From the NCBI GenBank assembly GCA_003427395.1, contig BFEA01000072.1, forward strand, positions 3,205,245-3,235,524: a DNA stretch of 30,280 nt. Reading direction: 5' to 3'. This document shows, in pieces, positions 28,421 through 30,280 of the stretch (within the stretch, counting starts at the first letter, position 1; the number at the start of each line of letters is the position of its first letter). This DNA comes from Chara braunii. Lineage: Eukaryota > Streptophyta > Charophyceae > Charales > Characeae. The notes below the pieces were generated by a model. That model saw only the letters and a program-made list of their open reading frames with translations. It had not been told where the DNA came from and searched no databases. A program made the translations under genes and the position numbers.

Positions 28421-28899
28421 AAAATGGCGGTAAAGAGATGGACAGAACGCCTTAGACAGTAATCCTCGCCTGCGCATACCATAGAAATGCATCCCCCGTT
28501 CCTCTCTTCTCTTCTCTTCTCTTCTCTGTGCTGCCTCATTCCATCATCCCTCTTCTCTCCCATCCAATACAAAAATGTACCCATCCCTCTTCCCGCCTGT
28601 TCGCAGACGAGGAATCGATGTTCGAGGTGTTCTGTCCCAGCAGGCCAATCAGGGGAGTATTGAGCGGAAATTTCTGCGGAAATTTCTGCGCGAGGGAAAA
28701 ATTTCCTCAAGTTCGTTTCTTCTTCGTAAATAAAAAATATCAAGCGGAATTTTTTCCGAGCGTCTGCTTTCTGAAAATGTGGCGCAGTTTAGAGGGGCAA
28801 TACTGTAATATAGGACACTGATGGGATCCGGGAAGTAAATACAAAAAATCTGAAAACGCGTTAGTAAATGAACGGCAACAGAAATACAAGACAAGGACA

Positions 28900-29338
28900 G
28901 AAGTATTGAGAGAGAGGAAGGGTTCATGTGAGAGAAAAGAATTGAGAGGGACACAGAGAGCGGAGGTTGGGAGAGAGAGAACACAACCACGGAGACAGAC
29001 AGCAACAAGGAAGCCTAGAGAGGGAATGACCGAGGGGTAGAGAAATCACGAATGGTTAGGAGAGGGAGCGGCGGCATCTAAGACTCGTGGGAAGATGAGA
29101 AGGTGGGGGGGGAGGGAGAGAGGGAGGGGCGCGGGGGAGGCAAAAAAAGAGAAAGAAAAGGAAAAAGGCTGGCAGCAGAGCAGCGAAAACGACGGCTTGG
29201 ATGAGGGAAGGATTAAGGAGAGAGACGAAAAAAGACACAAACAGGCATACAGAGAGATACACGTGGACACTCAGGGTCGAGAGACAGGCGGAAACACACA
29301 CTCAGAAAGAGAAGAGGTAGACAACGAGAGAAACAGAA

Positions 29339-29369
<31 letters not shown>

Positions 29370-29410
29370 CGGACACAGAAACGTAAGGGGAGAGAGAGAG
29401 AGAGAGGCGT
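28900..29410. repeat. AG-rich degenerate repeat region
   Basis: Purine-rich GAGAGA/GACAGA repeats with interspersed unique pieces and a G-rich patch at 29104-29138. Arg/Glu-rich plus frames and Ser/Leu-rich minus frames across it are low complexity. Confidence 0.85.
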
Positions 29411-29613
29411 GGTACCCCAGGAACTGTTTAGGAGAATGATGCCGCAGGTGGCAGAGGAAAGGCCGAGCACGCGCCGTCCAGCCAAACGAGAAAAGCGAGG
29501 CCTCGTTGCTTCCCTGGATCTCGTACGGTGCAGGTCATCTCCGTCGTTGACACAGCCGAAATAGCAGCAATAGTCGAATCTACTCTCTTTTCTCGCTCTC
29601 TATTTGGCCCCTG

Positions 29614-29614
29614 C

Positions 29615-29647
<33 letters not shown>

Positions 29648-29693
29648 GCTAGCTAGCTAGCTAGCTACCTACCTACCTACCTACCTACCTACC
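29614..29693. repeat. Compound tetranucleotide repeat (CTAT)n(CTAG)n(CTAC)n
   Basis: About eight CTAT, then five CTAG, then six CTAC units follow without interruption. The units differ only in the last base. Confidence 0.97.
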
Positions 29694-29719
29694 CATAATA
29701 TGTGTATTATATATACAGA

Positions 29720-29769
29720 GCATACATACAGTAAATATGCTTAAGCATACATACAGTAAATATGCTTAA
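29720..29769. repeat. Exact 25-bp tandem duplication
   Basis: GCATACATACAGTAAATATG followed by CTTAA occurs twice in tandem; the junction forms GCTTAAGC. Confidence 0.95.
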
Positions 29770-30280
29770 GACTGTAATTCTCTGTACAATTCTGTACCCG
29801 TCTGTCCCACCTAATCCATCCACCTATCATCATCTATTCATCTCTGTATCTGTGTCTATCCACATAAATATATTTACCTCTCTATCGATCCATTTCTCTT
29901 TCCATTTGGTTCATCAGCTAGTCTACCCACCTATTTACACCAATATCCATCTACATATCTATTTAAATATATTGTCACTTTAAATATATCTATTTACCTA
30001 TATCGTCACAAATTTACCTATATCTCTATATTCATATTGTTCTATCGATTCGGCTGTCGCTCTAGTTGACTATTTCCTCGTCGATTCGTCTTTCCATTTA
30101 TGCTCGTCGGCCAGTACTATGTACACGTACAAGTACACCTAGCCATCCATACATCTCTCCACATGGTCGGAATTACGACGATTAGCTCACGAACTTACAC
30201 CACAGCCGATCAGCACATTGATCATTAATGGTAATGATAAGACTTGTCAGGCTTTCATCACGCGTCGCACATACAAAAAC

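Larger units (their letters stand above)
24261..30280 (-). other. Region upstream of TOM40 exon 2 (intron 1 and/or 5' flank)
   Basis: Six kilobases in which I could not find the expected first exon (about 40 codons ending in a PFEEIQRE-like motif with a phase 1 donor). Contents: a 27-bp minisatellite and TGAGCAC-motif tract (24719-25205), three inverted-repeat elements (26099-26255, 26407-26533, 27520-27730), a (GGCGGA)n repeat, SINE copy 2, AG-rich repeats (28090-28420 and 28900-29410) and tetranucleotide repeats (29614-29693). 25210-26080 and 29770-30280 show only C/T- and A/T-rich stretches. Confidence 0.7.

Overview
This is nuclear eukaryotic DNA. Almost all of it lies inside one very long, intron-rich gene on the minus strand. 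Nine short exons, spread between 24,260 and 3,087, each translate into a consecutive piece of TOM40, the beta-barrel channel of the mitochondrial outer-membrane import complex. Each exon is flanked by AG/GT splice sites, the phases fit from exon to exon, and the order matches the protein. They give about 247 codons of a protein that is usually about 310 residues in plants. The first exon (about 40 residues) and the last (about 18 residues) were not recognised and probably lie outside the window, so the gene probably exceeds 30 kb for a coding sequence of about 0.9 kb.

Organism: the exon sequences resemble land-plant TOM40. Intron 4 carries a nuclear copy of plastid DNA with the 5' exon of the split trnV-UAC gene. 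Introns of 1.3-3.6 kb are packed with microsatellites, minisatellites and small transposons. This fits a streptophyte alga with a large genome, such as Chara; that assignment is inference.

Layout on the plus strand: 1-3,086 is intron 10, with a gypsy-type pol fragment, a hairpin and a (CT)n tract. 3,087-24,260 holds exons 10 to 2 and introns 9 to 2. Introns 9 and 8 hold a tRNA-derived SINE, exact tandem duplications, a G-rich tract, AG-rich repeats, a 453-bp tandem duplication of CTT/CCT-rich DNA and a U2 snRNA retropseudogene with target-site duplication. Intron 7 holds a hAT-like element with an 8-bp target-site duplication. Introns 6 and 5 hold several older local duplications, long (TG)n, (CT)n and (GA)n tracts and a 430-base assembly gap. 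Intron 4 holds the plastid insertion. Intron 3 holds a 39-bp minisatellite. Intron 2 holds an element bounded by TTAA.

24,261-30,280 is upstream of exon 2 (intron 1 and/or the 5' flank). It holds a 27-bp minisatellite, three long inverted repeats, a second SINE copy, AG-rich repeats and a compound tetranucleotide repeat. No other protein gene was convincingly recognised. The long predicted open frames over repeats (poly-Glu, poly-Arg/Glu, Ser/Leu) are low-complexity artefacts.
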